From Polyangium sp. y55x31 (lineage in GTDB: Bacteria; Myxococcota_A; Polyangia; Polyangiales; Polyangiaceae): 64,000 nucleotides of DNA. The DNA is taken from NCBI RefSeq assembly GCF_029946505.1, contig NZ_JARZHG010000021.1:62001-126000 (forward strand), given 5' to 3'. A program made the position numbers and the translations under genes. The notes beneath the pieces are model-generated. The model had not been told where the DNA came from, did not search any database, and saw only the letters and a program-made list of their open reading frames with translations. Positions 39,283-47,332 of the stretch are shown in pieces (within the stretch, counting starts at the first letter, position 1; every line of letters starts with the position of its first letter).

Positions 39283-39921
39283 ATGGCAAGCGAAGGCGAA
39301 GAAACGAGGGACAGGACGGCCGCACCGGAGCCCTCCGCGTTCTACCGTGCCTACGAGGAGGGCGTGCATGCGCCCTGGGACATCGGCAGGCCGCAATCGG
39401 ACATCGTGGCGCTGGCGGAGGCAGGGGGCTTCCGCGGGGACGTGCTCGACGTGGGCTGCGGGCCGGGCGACAACGCGATTTTCCTCGCGGCGCGGGGGCA
39501 CGTGGTGACGGGGCTCGACATGGTGGAGAACGCGCTTTCGAAGGCCCGGACGCGCGCGCAGCGGAGCGGGGTGTCCGTGCAATTCGTGCACGGCAATGCG
39601 CTGGAGCTCGACATGCTCGGGCGGACGTTCGATACGGTGCTGGATTCGGGGCTCTTGCACGTGTTCGGCAGCGACATGCGGCCGCGCTACGTGGAGAGCC
39701 TTTCGCGCGTGGTTCGTCCGGGCGGGATGTATTACGCGCTCGTATGGAGCGACAAGGAGCCGGGCGGGGAGGGGCCGCGGCGGCTCTCGGAGGCGGAGAT
39801 CCGGGCGGCGTTTTCGTCCGGCTGGAACGTGCGGGAGATCCGACCGGCGCGATACGAGCACATGCTCGGCGGCAAGGGGTACGCGGAGGCGTGGCTCGTG
39901 TCGATCGAGCGGGCGGGGTAA
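39283..39921 (+). CDS. Class I SAM-dependent methyltransferase (small-molecule type)
   Basis: A 212-aa Rossmann-fold methyltransferase. The ATG at 39283 follows GAGGAGG by about 6 nt; the frame is open far upstream, but only over the divergent gene. Motif I is VLDVGCGPGDNAIFLA (about residues 50-65), with the acidic motif II GLDM and post-I NALEL. The N-terminal FYRAYEEGVHAPWDIGRPQ is typical of thiopurine/thiol or tellurite-type methyltransferases. The substrate is unknown. It lies 54 bp upstream of the aldo/keto reductase. Confidence 0.85.
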   Translation: MASEGEETRDRTAAPEPSAFYRAYEEGVHAPWDIGRPQSDIVALAEAGGFRGDVLDVGCGPGDNAIFLAARGHVVTGLDMVENALSKARTRAQRSGVSVQFVHGNALELDMLGRTFDTVLDSGLLHVFGSDMRPRYVESLSRVVRPGGMYYALVWSDKEPGGEGPRRLSEAEIRAAFSSGWNVREIRPARYEHMLGGKGYAEAWLVSIERAG

Positions 39922-39975
39922 TCGATTTCGCCGCGGCCTGGGCTCGCCCGACCGCGCCGCGGTACGGCCCCTGCA

Positions 39976-41088
39976 ATGCCGGCCTCCTCGGGGGCTCGCA
40001 TGGTGGCACGATTTACGCGGCGTACGTTCATCGGTTCGGTCGGCGCGGGCCTCGCGCTCGCTGCATGCGCATCCACGCGAGACAACGGCGGCGCGTCGGG
40101 TTCATCCGATACGCCGCCGCGGGGGCCGCGCCCCGGCGCGCCGCGGGCGGGGGACATCGAGCTGCCGGCCGGCGCGACGATGCCGACGCGTGTGCTCGGC
40201 CGGACGGGCGAGCGCGTGAGCATGGTGGGGATCGGCGGGTTCCACATCGGGATGCAGGACGACCCCCAGGAGAGCATTCGCATCATCCGCACGGCGCTGG
40301 ATCACGGGATCAATTTCCTGGACAACTGCTGGGATTACAACGACGGCGAGAGCGAGCGCCGCATGGGTTTGGCGCTGCAGGATGGATACCGGCAGAAGGC
40401 GTTCCTGATGACGAAGCTCGACGGCCGCACCCGGCAATCGGCGGCCGAGCAGCTCGATCAATCGTTGAAGCGGCTGCGGACGGACGTGATCGATCTCGTG
40501 CAGATTCACGAGGTGATCCGCGGAAGCGATCCGGCGCGGGTCTTTGGGCCGGACGGGATGATGGAAGCGCTGCTCGCGGCGAAGCAGGCCGGCAAGCTGC
40601 GGTACATCGGTTTTACCGGGCACAAGGATCCGGCGTATCACCTGGCCATGCTGAAGGCGGGGTTCGACCATGGGTTCACGTTCGACACGGTGCAGATGCC
40701 GCTGAACCCGATGGATCCGCATTACAAGAGCTTCGAGAAGGAGGTCTTGCCGGTGCTCGCCGCGCACGACATCGGCGTGCTCGGGATGAAGCCGCTGGCG
40801 TCCGGGATCCTTCTGGAGAGCGGCGCGGTGAGCGCGCCCGAATGCCTGAGGTACGCGATGTCCCTGCCGACGTCGGTGGTGATCACGGGCTGCGACACGG
40901 TGGGCGTGCTGGAGCAGGCGCTGCATACGGCCTATACGTTCGAGCCGATGCGGCGCGAGGAGAGGGACGCGCTGCTCGCGCGGACGGCGCCGGCGGGTCG
41001 GAGCGGGCAATACGAGCCGTTCAAGAATACGAAGCAGTTCGACGGGACCGAGAAGAACCCGAAGTGGCTGACGAGCGCGGAGCTCTGA
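39976..41088 (+). CDS. Tat-exported aldo/keto reductase lipoprotein
   Basis: A 370-aa aldo/keto reductase with an N-terminal twin-arginine signal (FTRRTFIGSVGAGLALAAC), which also reads as a lipobox (LALAA-C31). A start at the later ATG 40000 is equally possible and keeps this signal. The catalytic tetrad is present as D116, Y121, K147 and H178. The domain runs from about residue 68. Export of an NADPH-type enzyme in folded form is the reason Tat is used, so cofactor probably loads in the cytoplasm. The substrate is unknown. Confidence 0.83.
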   Translation: MPASSGARMVARFTRRTFIGSVGAGLALAACASTRDNGGASGSSDTPPRGPRPGAPRAGDIELPAGATMPTRVLGRTGERVSMVGIGGFHIGMQDDPQESIRIIRTALDHGINFLDNCWDYNDGESERRMGLALQDGYRQKAFLMTKLDGRTRQSAAEQLDQSLKRLRTDVIDLVQIHEVIRGSDPARVFGPDGMMEALLAAKQAGKLRYIGFTGHKDPAYHLAMLKAGFDHGFTFDTVQMPLNPMDPHYKSFEKEVLPVLAAHDIGVLGMKPLASGILLESGAVSAPECLRYAMSLPTSVVITGCDTVGVLEQALHTAYTFEPMRREERDALLARTAPAGRSGQYEPFKNTKQFDGTEKNPKWLTSAEL

Positions 41089-41129
41089 ATTGCACGGCGG
41101 GGGCGGTCTCGGGTAGTCTCACGCCCGCC

Positions 41130-41972
41130 ATGACGAACCCCTTCACCCAGGTCTCGACGAACCGCTCTTTCGGCGGCCACCAGAAGGTGCTGCGGCACGA
41201 ATCACGCGCGCTCGGCTGTAGCATGAACGTGGGCGTCTACCTGCCCCCGCAGGCCGAGTCCGGCCGCTGCCCGGTGCTCTACTGGCTGTCCGGGCTCACG
41301 TGCACGGAGCAGAACTTCGTGACGAAGGCAGGCGTGCAGGAGCACGCAGCGCGGCACGGGATCATCGTGGTCGCGCCGGACACGAGCCCGCGCGGCGAGG
41401 GCGTGGCGGACGATCCGGCCTACGACCTCGGGCAAGGGGCCGGGTTTTACGTGGACGCGACCCAGGAGCCGTGGGCGCGGCATTATCGGATGCACGAATA
41501 CGTGGCCGAGGAGCTGCCGGCGCTCGTGGAGGCGCACCTGCCGGCGCTTCCGGACCGGCGCGGGATCTTCGGGCATTCGATGGGCGGACACGGGGCGCTC
41601 GTGCTCGCGCTGAAGCATCCGGGGCGGTATCGATCGGTGTCGGCATTTTCGCCGATCGTGGCGCCGAGCCGGGTGCCGTGGGGCGAAAAGGCGTTTTCCG
41701 CGTACCTCGGCGCGGACCGGGAGGCGTGGAAGGCGTGGGACGCGACAGCGCTCGTGCGCGAGGCGAAGGAGCGGCTGCCGATCTTGATCGATCAGGGCGA
41801 TGCGGATCAATTCCTCACGCGGGAATTGCAGCCGGAGCTGTTCCGCGCGGCGTGCGAGGCCGCGGGGCATCCGCTGACCTTGCGGATGCAGCCGGGGTAC
41901 GACCACAGCTATTATTTCATTGCGACGTTCATGCGCGACCACGTGGAGCACCACACGGCGGCATTACGTTAG
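41130..41972 (+). CDS. fghA: S-formylglutathione hydrolase
   Basis: A 280-aa alpha/beta hydrolase of the esterase D/FghA family, which hydrolyses S-formylglutathione to formate in formaldehyde detoxification. The nucleophile is S150 in GHSMGGHGA, the acid D224 or D226 in QGDADQF, the base H259 in YDHSYYF. LYWLSGLTCTEQNFVTKAG and VAPDTSPRGEGVADD are diagnostic for FghA. The ATG at 41130 gives normal length; the open frame upstream is a shadow of the reductase. No formaldehyde dehydrogenase gene is adjacent. Its last 4 bp overlap the convergent kamE stop. Confidence 0.92.
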   Translation: MTNPFTQVSTNRSFGGHQKVLRHESRALGCSMNVGVYLPPQAESGRCPVLYWLSGLTCTEQNFVTKAGVQEHAARHGIIVVAPDTSPRGEGVADDPAYDLGQGAGFYVDATQEPWARHYRMHEYVAEELPALVEAHLPALPDRRGIFGHSMGGHGALVLALKHPGRYRSVSAFSPIVAPSRVPWGEKAFSAYLGADREAWKAWDATALVREAKERLPILIDQGDADQFLTRELQPELFRAACEAAGHPLTLRMQPGYDHSYYFIATFMRDHVEHHTAALR

Positions 41973-42724
41973 CGCCTCGGATCGACCTGTTTTCCGCGGG
42001 CGCGGCGGAGGATCTCCTCCGCGACGAAGGCGGCGACCGTCGAGGGCTTCGTGCCAGGGCCGAAGCCGCCTTCGTAGCCGAGCTCGAGCGCGAGCTTGTT
42101 GTCGATGCGCGGGCCACCGAGCAGCAGCAGGAACTTGTCGCGGACGCCCTGCTTTTTCAGGAGATCGATGAGCGCCGCCGCGTTCTCCTTGTGGCAGTTC
42201 CTCTGCGTGATGACCTGCGAGACGAGGATCGCGTCGGCCCCGAGCGCCTTCGCGCGCTCGGCGAGCTCGACGTTCTCGACCTGCGCGCCGAGGTTGTGCG
42301 CGTCGAAGCACTTGTAGCTTTCGAGCCCCTTTTCCCCGGCAAACCCCTTGTAATTGAGGATTGCGTCGATCCCGACGGTATGCGCGTCCGAGCCGGTGCA
42401 GGCGCCGACCACGACGATCTTGCGGCCGAGCTCCTTGCCCATGGCCTCGATCTGCTCGCGCGAGAGCGGCTTCGCGGCGAGCTCGGCGACGTCGATGTCG
42501 TCGATGTCGACCTGGTGCGCGGAGTGCCCGTACGCCACGAAATACGTGTGCTGCTGGGAGCATTGCTCCATCGTGGTGACGAGCGGATCCTTGAGGCCGT
42601 GGGCCTCGGCGAAGCGCTTCGCCGCCTCCCGCGCGCGATCCCCAGGCAGGATCGCGAGCGTGAAGGTCATTTGCACCATCCCGTCGCCTTCACGGTCTCC
42701 GTAAGCGCGTAGCCATTTCGCCAT
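41969..42724 (-). CDS. kamE: Lysine 5,6-aminomutase beta subunit (adenosylcobalamin-binding)
   Basis: A 251-aa cobalamin- and PLP-binding subunit of lysine 5,6-aminomutase, which moves the terminal amino group of D-lysine or beta-lysine to the neighbouring carbon by a radical mechanism. The B12 motif SDAHTVG is present, with H115 as cobalt ligand. GGPRIDNKLALELGYEGGFGPGT forms the rest of the Rossmann site (about residues 200-222). K126 in NYKG is probably the PLP Schiff-base lysine. An N-terminal dimerisation domain precedes. It starts 2 nt after the kamD stop, so the two are co-translated. Confidence 0.92.
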   Translation of the reverse strand: MAKWLRAYGDREGDGMVQMTFTLAILPGDRAREAAKRFAEAHGLKDPLVTTMEQCSQQHTYFVAYGHSAHQVDIDDIDVAELAAKPLSREQIEAMGKELGRKIVVVGACTGSDAHTVGIDAILNYKGFAGEKGLESYKCFDAHNLGAQVENVELAERAKALGADAILVSQVITQRNCHKENAAALIDLLKKQGVRDKFLLLLGGPRIDNKLALELGYEGGFGPGTKPSTVAAFVAEEILRRARGKQVDPRR

Positions 42725-42726
42725 GG

Positions 42727-44277
42727 TCAGCGGCCTCCTTCGAGCTCGTCGAGGATCGGGTTCAAATACTCGGGATCACGCGCCGCCACGCCGGCGTGGC
42801 CCTTCCCGCCCGTGCGCTTGCGCTTCACGTCGCCGAACGCGCCCCCGCCGATCGCGTCCCAGATGCCGTCCCCCTTCACCTGGTCGAGGAGCTCGTGCGC
42901 CTTGTGCAGCACCTCCTTCGCGCGCCGCTCCACGATGCCGCCGGGCTTCCACTGGATCTCGTCGCCGAGGTGCCTGGCCGTGCCGAAAATGTATTTCGCG
43001 CTCTTCAGCGCGAGGAACCGGTCCATGAGCAGGGGCGTGTGGATCGCCTCGCTGAACATGCCGAGCAGCTCGATCGACTGGTGCGTCATGATGCCCGCGA
43101 GGTTGAACATCGCGTCGTGCACGTGGCTGTGGAAGACGTCGCCCGTCTTGAATTTCGTGGGCGGCATCCATTTGATCGGGTGCTTGTCGAAGATCTGCCG
43201 GATGAGCTGCGCCTGCGCGACTTCGAAGAGGAAGCTGTCCTCGAGCCAGGGGTCGATCTCGAACGCGTGCCCGAGGCCCATCTGATCGTCCGAGAGCCCC
43301 GCCCGCCGCGCGAACGCCTCGTTGATGAACTGCGAGGCGAGCACGGTGTGGGCTTTCTCGACCGCGTCCGCCGTCGTGAGGTAGTTGTCCTCGCCCGTAT
43401 TGATGACGATGCCGCTCCGGGCCACGATCCGGCGCGAGAAGTATTGATCGACGAACGTCCGCTCCATGTTGATGTCGCGGAACAGGATGCCGTACATCGC
43501 GTCGTTGAGGAGCATGTCGAGCCGCTCGACCGCCGCCATCCACGCGATCTCGCTCATGCACAGGCCCGAAGAATAGTTCGTCTGCGCGAGGTATTTGCCG
43601 GTCTCCTCGCTCGCCTCGTCCGCGGCCTTGCGGATGATGCGGAAGTTCTCCTGCGTGGCGTACGTCCCGCCATACCCCTCGGTGGTCGGGCCCTCGGGCA
43701 CGTAATCGAGGAGCGATTGCGCCGTCGCGCGGATGACCGCGACGATGTCCGCCCCGGCAAACCGCGCGGCCTTCGCCTGGACCGCGTCGTCGTAGATGTT
43801 GCCGGTCGCGACGATGACGTATTTGAGCGGGAGCTCGGGCTCGGGGAAGCGGCTCTTGAACCGCTCGCGCGCGCGGCGAGCCTCGTCGATGCGGGCGATC
43901 GCCCTCTGCGTTTCGAGCTCCAGGGCGCCGCGGCATTCGTTCGTGGTGGGGCCTCCCTCGACGTCGAGCGTGGCGCCGCCGTAGGCGATCTGCTCGGCCG
44001 CCTCCTGCGCGGAGCTCGCGCCTTCGAGGAGCGCACGTCCGAGGAAGTAGGCGACGCCGCGGCCCGTGTGGCCCGCCTTGTGGATGCGGTCGACGAGCGC
44101 GTTCGCCAGCGGCGTGCCCTCGGGATCCGCGCCCGTGACGCCGTAGGCGCGCGCGACGGTGCGCTCGATGCCCACGGTGGTGTGGCGGTCGATGAAGCGC
44201 TGGACGTCGTCGGCGATCGCGGCCGCCGCTGCGCGGCACGCGTCGACGGTCGCGTGATCGAGGGGGACCTTGGCCAT
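42727..44277 (-). CDS. kamD: Lysine 5,6-aminomutase alpha subunit
   Basis: A 516-aa TIM-barrel alpha subunit of lysine 5,6-aminomutase. Conserved stretches include TGRGVAYFLGRALLEGA, VIVATGNIYDDAVQAKAAR, DIVAVIRATAQSLLDYVPEG, GYGGTYATQENFRIIRKA, QTNYSSGLCMSEIAWMAA and MPPTKFKTGDVFHSHVHDAMFN. Length matches the clostridial enzyme. With kamE it forms the complete enzyme. The other lysine-fermentation genes (kamA, kdd, kce, kal) are absent from the window, so the pathway is unclear; a role in a beta-lysine-containing natural product or in partial lysine breakdown is possible. Confidence 0.93.
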   Translation of the reverse strand: MAKVPLDHATVDACRAAAAAIADDVQRFIDRHTTVGIERTVARAYGVTGADPEGTPLANALVDRIHKAGHTGRGVAYFLGRALLEGASSAQEAAEQIAYGGATLDVEGGPTTNECRGALELETQRAIARIDEARRARERFKSRFPEPELPLKYVIVATGNIYDDAVQAKAARFAGADIVAVIRATAQSLLDYVPEGPTTEGYGGTYATQENFRIIRKAADEASEETGKYLAQTNYSSGLCMSEIAWMAAVERLDMLLNDAMYGILFRDINMERTFVDQYFSRRIVARSGIVINTGEDNYLTTADAVEKAHTVLASQFINEAFARRAGLSDDQMGLGHAFEIDPWLEDSFLFEVAQAQLIRQIFDKHPIKWMPPTKFKTGDVFHSHVHDAMFNLAGIMTHQSIELLGMFSEAIHTPLLMDRFLALKSAKYIFGTARHLGDEIQWKPGGIVERRAKEVLHKAHELLDQVKGDGIWDAIGGGAFGDVKRKRTGGKGHAGVAARDPEYLNPILDELEGGR

Positions 44278-44407
44278 GGCGCTCCGAGATGGCGCGGATG
44301 GGGTCGATTGTCAATGACGCGCGCCGGGCCCGGGAAGTCGCGCCGCAGCGCGTGATCCGAGGCCTCATCGAGCCATCGAGCGAGCGGCGCGATGGTAAGC
44401 TCGAGCC
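44278..44407. promoter_or_regulatory. Divergent region between kamD and the DUF2169 gene
   Basis: 130 bp with no gene. It must carry the promoters for lysine aminomutase (minus) and the + strand T6SS genes. No clear -35/-10 pair, operator or cobalamin riboswitch is visible; it is too short for a full cobalamin riboswitch of about 200 nt. Confidence 0.4.
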
Positions 44408-46756
44408 GTGCACGTCTCCGCGAAACCCCCGCTCGCCGCGGCGAAGCTCGTCTGGCAGCCGCGGCCCGACGCCTTCGTGATGACGGTCGTCTGCAAGGCG
44501 ACGTACGCGCTGCGGAACGGGCCGTGCGAGCTCCTCGGTACGCCGGACGCGCCGCAGATGATGGACATGTACTGGCAGGACGGCTCGCCGCGCAGCGTCC
44601 GCCTGCCGAACGACCTCGCGCCGTTCAAGCGGCACGTGGACGTGATCGTCGTGGGGCACGCGTGGGCGCCCCACGGCCAGGCCGTGCCGTCGCTCGTGGC
44701 GCGGCTCGCGGTGGGCGGCGTGAACAAGGCGATCGTGGTGTACGGCGATCGGTATTGGCTCCCGGAAGGGAGGCTGTCGGACGCGGTGCCGTTCACGCGG
44801 ATGCCGCTCCGCTGGATGCGCGCGGCGGGCGGGCCGAGATCGTGGAATCCCGTGGGGATCCCGCTGAGCGTCGACCCCCAGGCGCCGGGACATCCGCCGA
44901 ATTTCGAGCCGGTGGGCTTCGTTTTGCGAAGTCCCACGCAGGAGATCCCGCCGGTCGGGCTCGGGCCGATCGCGGCGCGATGGCCGACGCGCGCCGAGCA
45001 TTTGCGGGCGCACCGGAACGCGTGGTCGCACGAGGGATGGCACGAGCAGCCGCTGCCGGCGGGCGTGGATGCGTCGTACTGGAACGCGGCGCCGAAGGAT
45101 CAGCAGATCACCGAGCTGCCTGCGCAGGCGCAGATCCTGCTCGAACACCTGCATCCCGAGCTGCCGCGAATGATCGCGGTGGTCGAGGATGTCCGGCCGC
45201 GGGCGATGGTGACGCGGAGCGGGGGCAGTCCGCAGGAGGTGTGGCTGCGCGCGGATACGCTGCTCATCGATACGGATCGAGGGGTCTGCAGCGTGACGTG
45301 GCGCGCGGCGGTGCCGCTCCGGTACGCGAAGGAAGAAGGGGTCGTGGTGGTCGCGCCGACGCGGGGGATCGCGGCGCCGGGTGTCGCGCCGAGTGTTCCG
45401 CCGAGCGTGCCGGCGAACGTTGCGCCGAGTGTTGCACCGAGCGTCCCGACAAACGTTGTGTCGAGCGTGCCGACGAACGTTCCGCCGAGCGTCCCGAACG
45501 CCCCGACGATGCCCGAAAAGCCGCGCGGACCACGCACGCTCACGATGCTGGGCGACGCGGCCCCGAAGCCTTCCGCCGCGCTTCCCTTCACGCCCTCGAG
45601 CGCCCCTGCGATGCCTCCGCCCGAGCCGCGGCGAGAGCGCCCATCGCTGTCGTTCGCGCGTGACGACGACGAGCCCACGCTGACCGGGAACGTGGGCAAA
45701 CCCGAGGGGTTTTCGACCCTGCCGTTCCAGCGTTCGCCGTTGCGCCCGATCCAGGAGAGCAGCTCGCCGTCCGCGCCCGCCGCGGCGAGGACCTTGCCGC
45801 TGCTCGATCCGGACGACGATGGGACCGAGACGCGTGTCCCCGAGGCGAGGGCCGCCGCGGCCGCGCCCTTGCCGTTCGTCGCGGCCGGCAAGATCGATCC
45901 GGACGACGACGGCACGCAGACGCTCGTCCCCGCGGCGAAGCCCGCGGCAGCGCCCGCGCTGCCGTTCCAGCGCGCGCATACCATGACGGGCATCGAGGCG
46001 GCAGGCATGGTCCTCGGAGGTCCGCAAGCCGCGCCGTCGGCGTTGCCTTTCCGCGCACCGGCGCCCGCACCCGCGCCGGCCCCCGCGGCGGAGGAGCCCG
46101 ATCCGGAGACCGAGCGGAAGCCGAAGCTCCAGCCCGATGCCGCGTTGCCCTTCGGGAAACCAAGCCCCGCGGCGTCGCCGCTGTTCGTGCTCTCCGCGCC
46201 GGCCGCGGCCCCGCCGCCGCCCGTGAACGCGCCGCCCGTGAGCTCCGCGCGCCCGACGCCGGTCGTCGCTGCGCCGCCGGTCGTCGCTGCGCCCGTGATC
46301 CCCGCGCCGCCCGCGATCCCTGCGTCGCCTGCGGTCCAGGGGACGCCGCTCTTTTCAGCGCCGCTCGGCGCAGGGGCGCCCGCATTCGCTGCGCCGCTCG
46401 GGAGCCCCGCGCCTCTCCCGTTCGCCGCGCCTGCTGCGACGTCGCCCGCACCTGCGGCACCCGCGCCGCCCAAGGAGGAACCAGAGCCTCCGCCCGTCAA
46501 ACGCGGAGAGCTCTCGATCGAGCGGTATGCGCGGATCAAGGTCGATCTCTGGGGCGCGCGCGACGCGCTGCACGAGGTGCTTTCGCGCTACGGGATCGAC
46601 GAGGTCGCGTGGCGCGTGCACGAGCGGCAGCAAGCAGAAGCGCTCGCGGGCGAGGCGCGCGAGGGCCGGTGTGATCTCGCCCTCGCGCTCTGCGCCGCGT
46701 TCGAGGCCGCAAAGGCCCCGGGCGTCGCGCCGCCGACCCTCGGCGGAATCGCGTGA
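44408..46756 (+). CDS. T6SS-associated DUF2169 protein with long motif-repeat linker
   Basis: A 782-aa cytoplasmic protein starting at GTG 44408. The N-terminal DUF2169 domain spans about residues 5-320 (VCKATYAL, HVDVIVVGHAWAP, NPVGIPLS). DUF2169 proteins accompany VgrG and PAAR-like genes and are thought to act as adaptors for effector loading. The linker (about 326-690) is Pro/Ala-rich with nine to ten VxPS-type tetrapeptides (326-364), seven LPF motifs, and two tandem 30-residue units beginning DPDDDGT. The last 75 residues (about 700-775) form a helical module, EVLSRYGIDEVAWRVHER, also found twice in the protein at 50109-51620. Confidence 0.85.
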   Translation: MHVSAKPPLAAAKLVWQPRPDAFVMTVVCKATYALRNGPCELLGTPDAPQMMDMYWQDGSPRSVRLPNDLAPFKRHVDVIVVGHAWAPHGQAVPSLVARLAVGGVNKAIVVYGDRYWLPEGRLSDAVPFTRMPLRWMRAAGGPRSWNPVGIPLSVDPQAPGHPPNFEPVGFVLRSPTQEIPPVGLGPIAARWPTRAEHLRAHRNAWSHEGWHEQPLPAGVDASYWNAAPKDQQITELPAQAQILLEHLHPELPRMIAVVEDVRPRAMVTRSGGSPQEVWLRADTLLIDTDRGVCSVTWRAAVPLRYAKEEGVVVVAPTRGIAAPGVAPSVPPSVPANVAPSVAPSVPTNVVSSVPTNVPPSVPNAPTMPEKPRGPRTLTMLGDAAPKPSAALPFTPSSAPAMPPPEPRRERPSLSFARDDDEPTLTGNVGKPEGFSTLPFQRSPLRPIQESSSPSAPAAARTLPLLDPDDDGTETRVPEARAAAAAPLPFVAAGKIDPDDDGTQTLVPAAKPAAAPALPFQRAHTMTGIEAAGMVLGGPQAAPSALPFRAPAPAPAPAPAAEEPDPETERKPKLQPDAALPFGKPSPAASPLFVLSAPAAAPPPPVNAPPVSSARPTPVVAAPPVVAAPVIPAPPAIPASPAVQGTPLFSAPLGAGAPAFAAPLGSPAPLPFAAPAATSPAPAAPAPPKEEPEPPPVKRGELSIERYARIKVDLWGARDALHEVLSRYGIDEVAWRVHERQQAEALAGEAREGRCDLALALCAAFEAAKAPGVAPPTLGGIA
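45383..45499 (+). repeat. 12-bp tandem repeat array (VxPS/VPxN codons)
   Basis: About ten imperfect 12-bp units encode V-x-x-S or V-x-x-N (VAPS VPPS VPAN VAPS VAPS VPTN VVSS VPTN VPPS VPN) inside the DUF2169 linker. They are in frame with the gene and have no spacers, so this is a coding repeat. Unit number is likely variable between strains. Confidence 0.75.
45806..45985 (+). repeat. 90-bp tandem duplication in the DUF2169 linker
   Basis: Two adjacent 90-bp units (45806-45895 and 45896-45985) encode related 30-residue segments that both start DPDDDGT and contain an LPF motif near residue 22-24. The copies differ at about a dozen residues, so the duplication is old but the core is kept, suggesting the motif is functional. 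Confidence 0.65.
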
Positions 46757-46825
46757 AGCCATGACGCGAGGAAGCGATCCGCGTGCGCCGCGGACTCGTA
46801 TAGAATCGAAGCACCTGGAGGAGCC

Positions 46826-47323
46826 ATGAAGCGTGCAACCAACGTGCGCGGGATCGAAGCAGCGTCGGCGAAACGGGGGCCGCGGCTCCAGCCCGTACCG
46901 GGGCCGGCCCGGCGTCCCGCCTTGTTCACGGCCGAGGTCCACGCGCTCCGCGAGGACGGCGTCGTGCTCGGGATCGGCCACTCGACCGCGCCCGCGAAGC
47001 TCGATCCGTCGGTCCACCCGACCGTGATCGAAGGCGCCCGCGCGCGGTGCGAGCGTGTGCTCGTCGAGGAAAACGCGGACGGCACGCTCGTCGTGATCGG
47101 CGCGCTGCGCACGCAGCCCACGCCCGGCGTGGACGCGGCCGAGAGTTACACCATCAAAGCGAAGCGGATCGCGCTCGACGCCGGCGAGGAGCTCTCGCTC
47201 TCGGCGCAAACCGCGGCCGTCGTGCTGCGCGCGATCGGCGAGGTCGAGACGTACGCCGAGCGGATCCTGTCGCGCGCGGAAGGCGTGCACAAGATCGTCG
47301 GGCGCATGCTCCGGCTGAACTGA
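46826..47323 (+). CDS. DUF6484/DUF3540-like T6SS accessory protein
   Basis: A 165-aa protein preceded by CTGGAGGAG 2 nt upstream of the ATG. The N-terminal region (about residues 33-100: TAEVHALREDGVVLGIG, CERVLVEENADGTLVVIGALR) resembles DUF6484. The C-terminal part (AKRIALDAGEELSLSAQTAAVVLRA, then A.RILSRAEGVHKIVGRMLRLN) resembles DUF3540. Both families sit near VgrG and DUF2169 genes. It looks like a small beta-helix or spike-cap-type protein. The assignment is by pattern only. It ends 9 bp before the convergent HEAT-repeat gene. Confidence 0.55.
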   Translation: MKRATNVRGIEAASAKRGPRLQPVPGPARRPALFTAEVHALREDGVVLGIGHSTAPAKLDPSVHPTVIEGARARCERVLVEENADGTLVVIGALRTQPTPGVDAAESYTIKAKRIALDAGEELSLSAQTAAVVLRAIGEVETYAERILSRAEGVHKIVGRMLRLN

Positions 47324-47332
47324 ATCCTTCGG

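Noticed and set aside
44278-44407. Cobalamin riboswitch upstream of kamD
   Set aside because: The 130-bp gap shows no B12-box-like segment and is too short for the usual element.
45383-45499. Possible CRISPR-like repeat array
   Set aside because: Units are 12 bp, imperfect, without spacers and in frame with a protein.
42776-46027. 1083-codon minus-strand open frame across kamD and DUF2169
   Set aside because: Arg/His-rich shadow; it overlaps two well-supported genes on both strands and has no recognisable motif.
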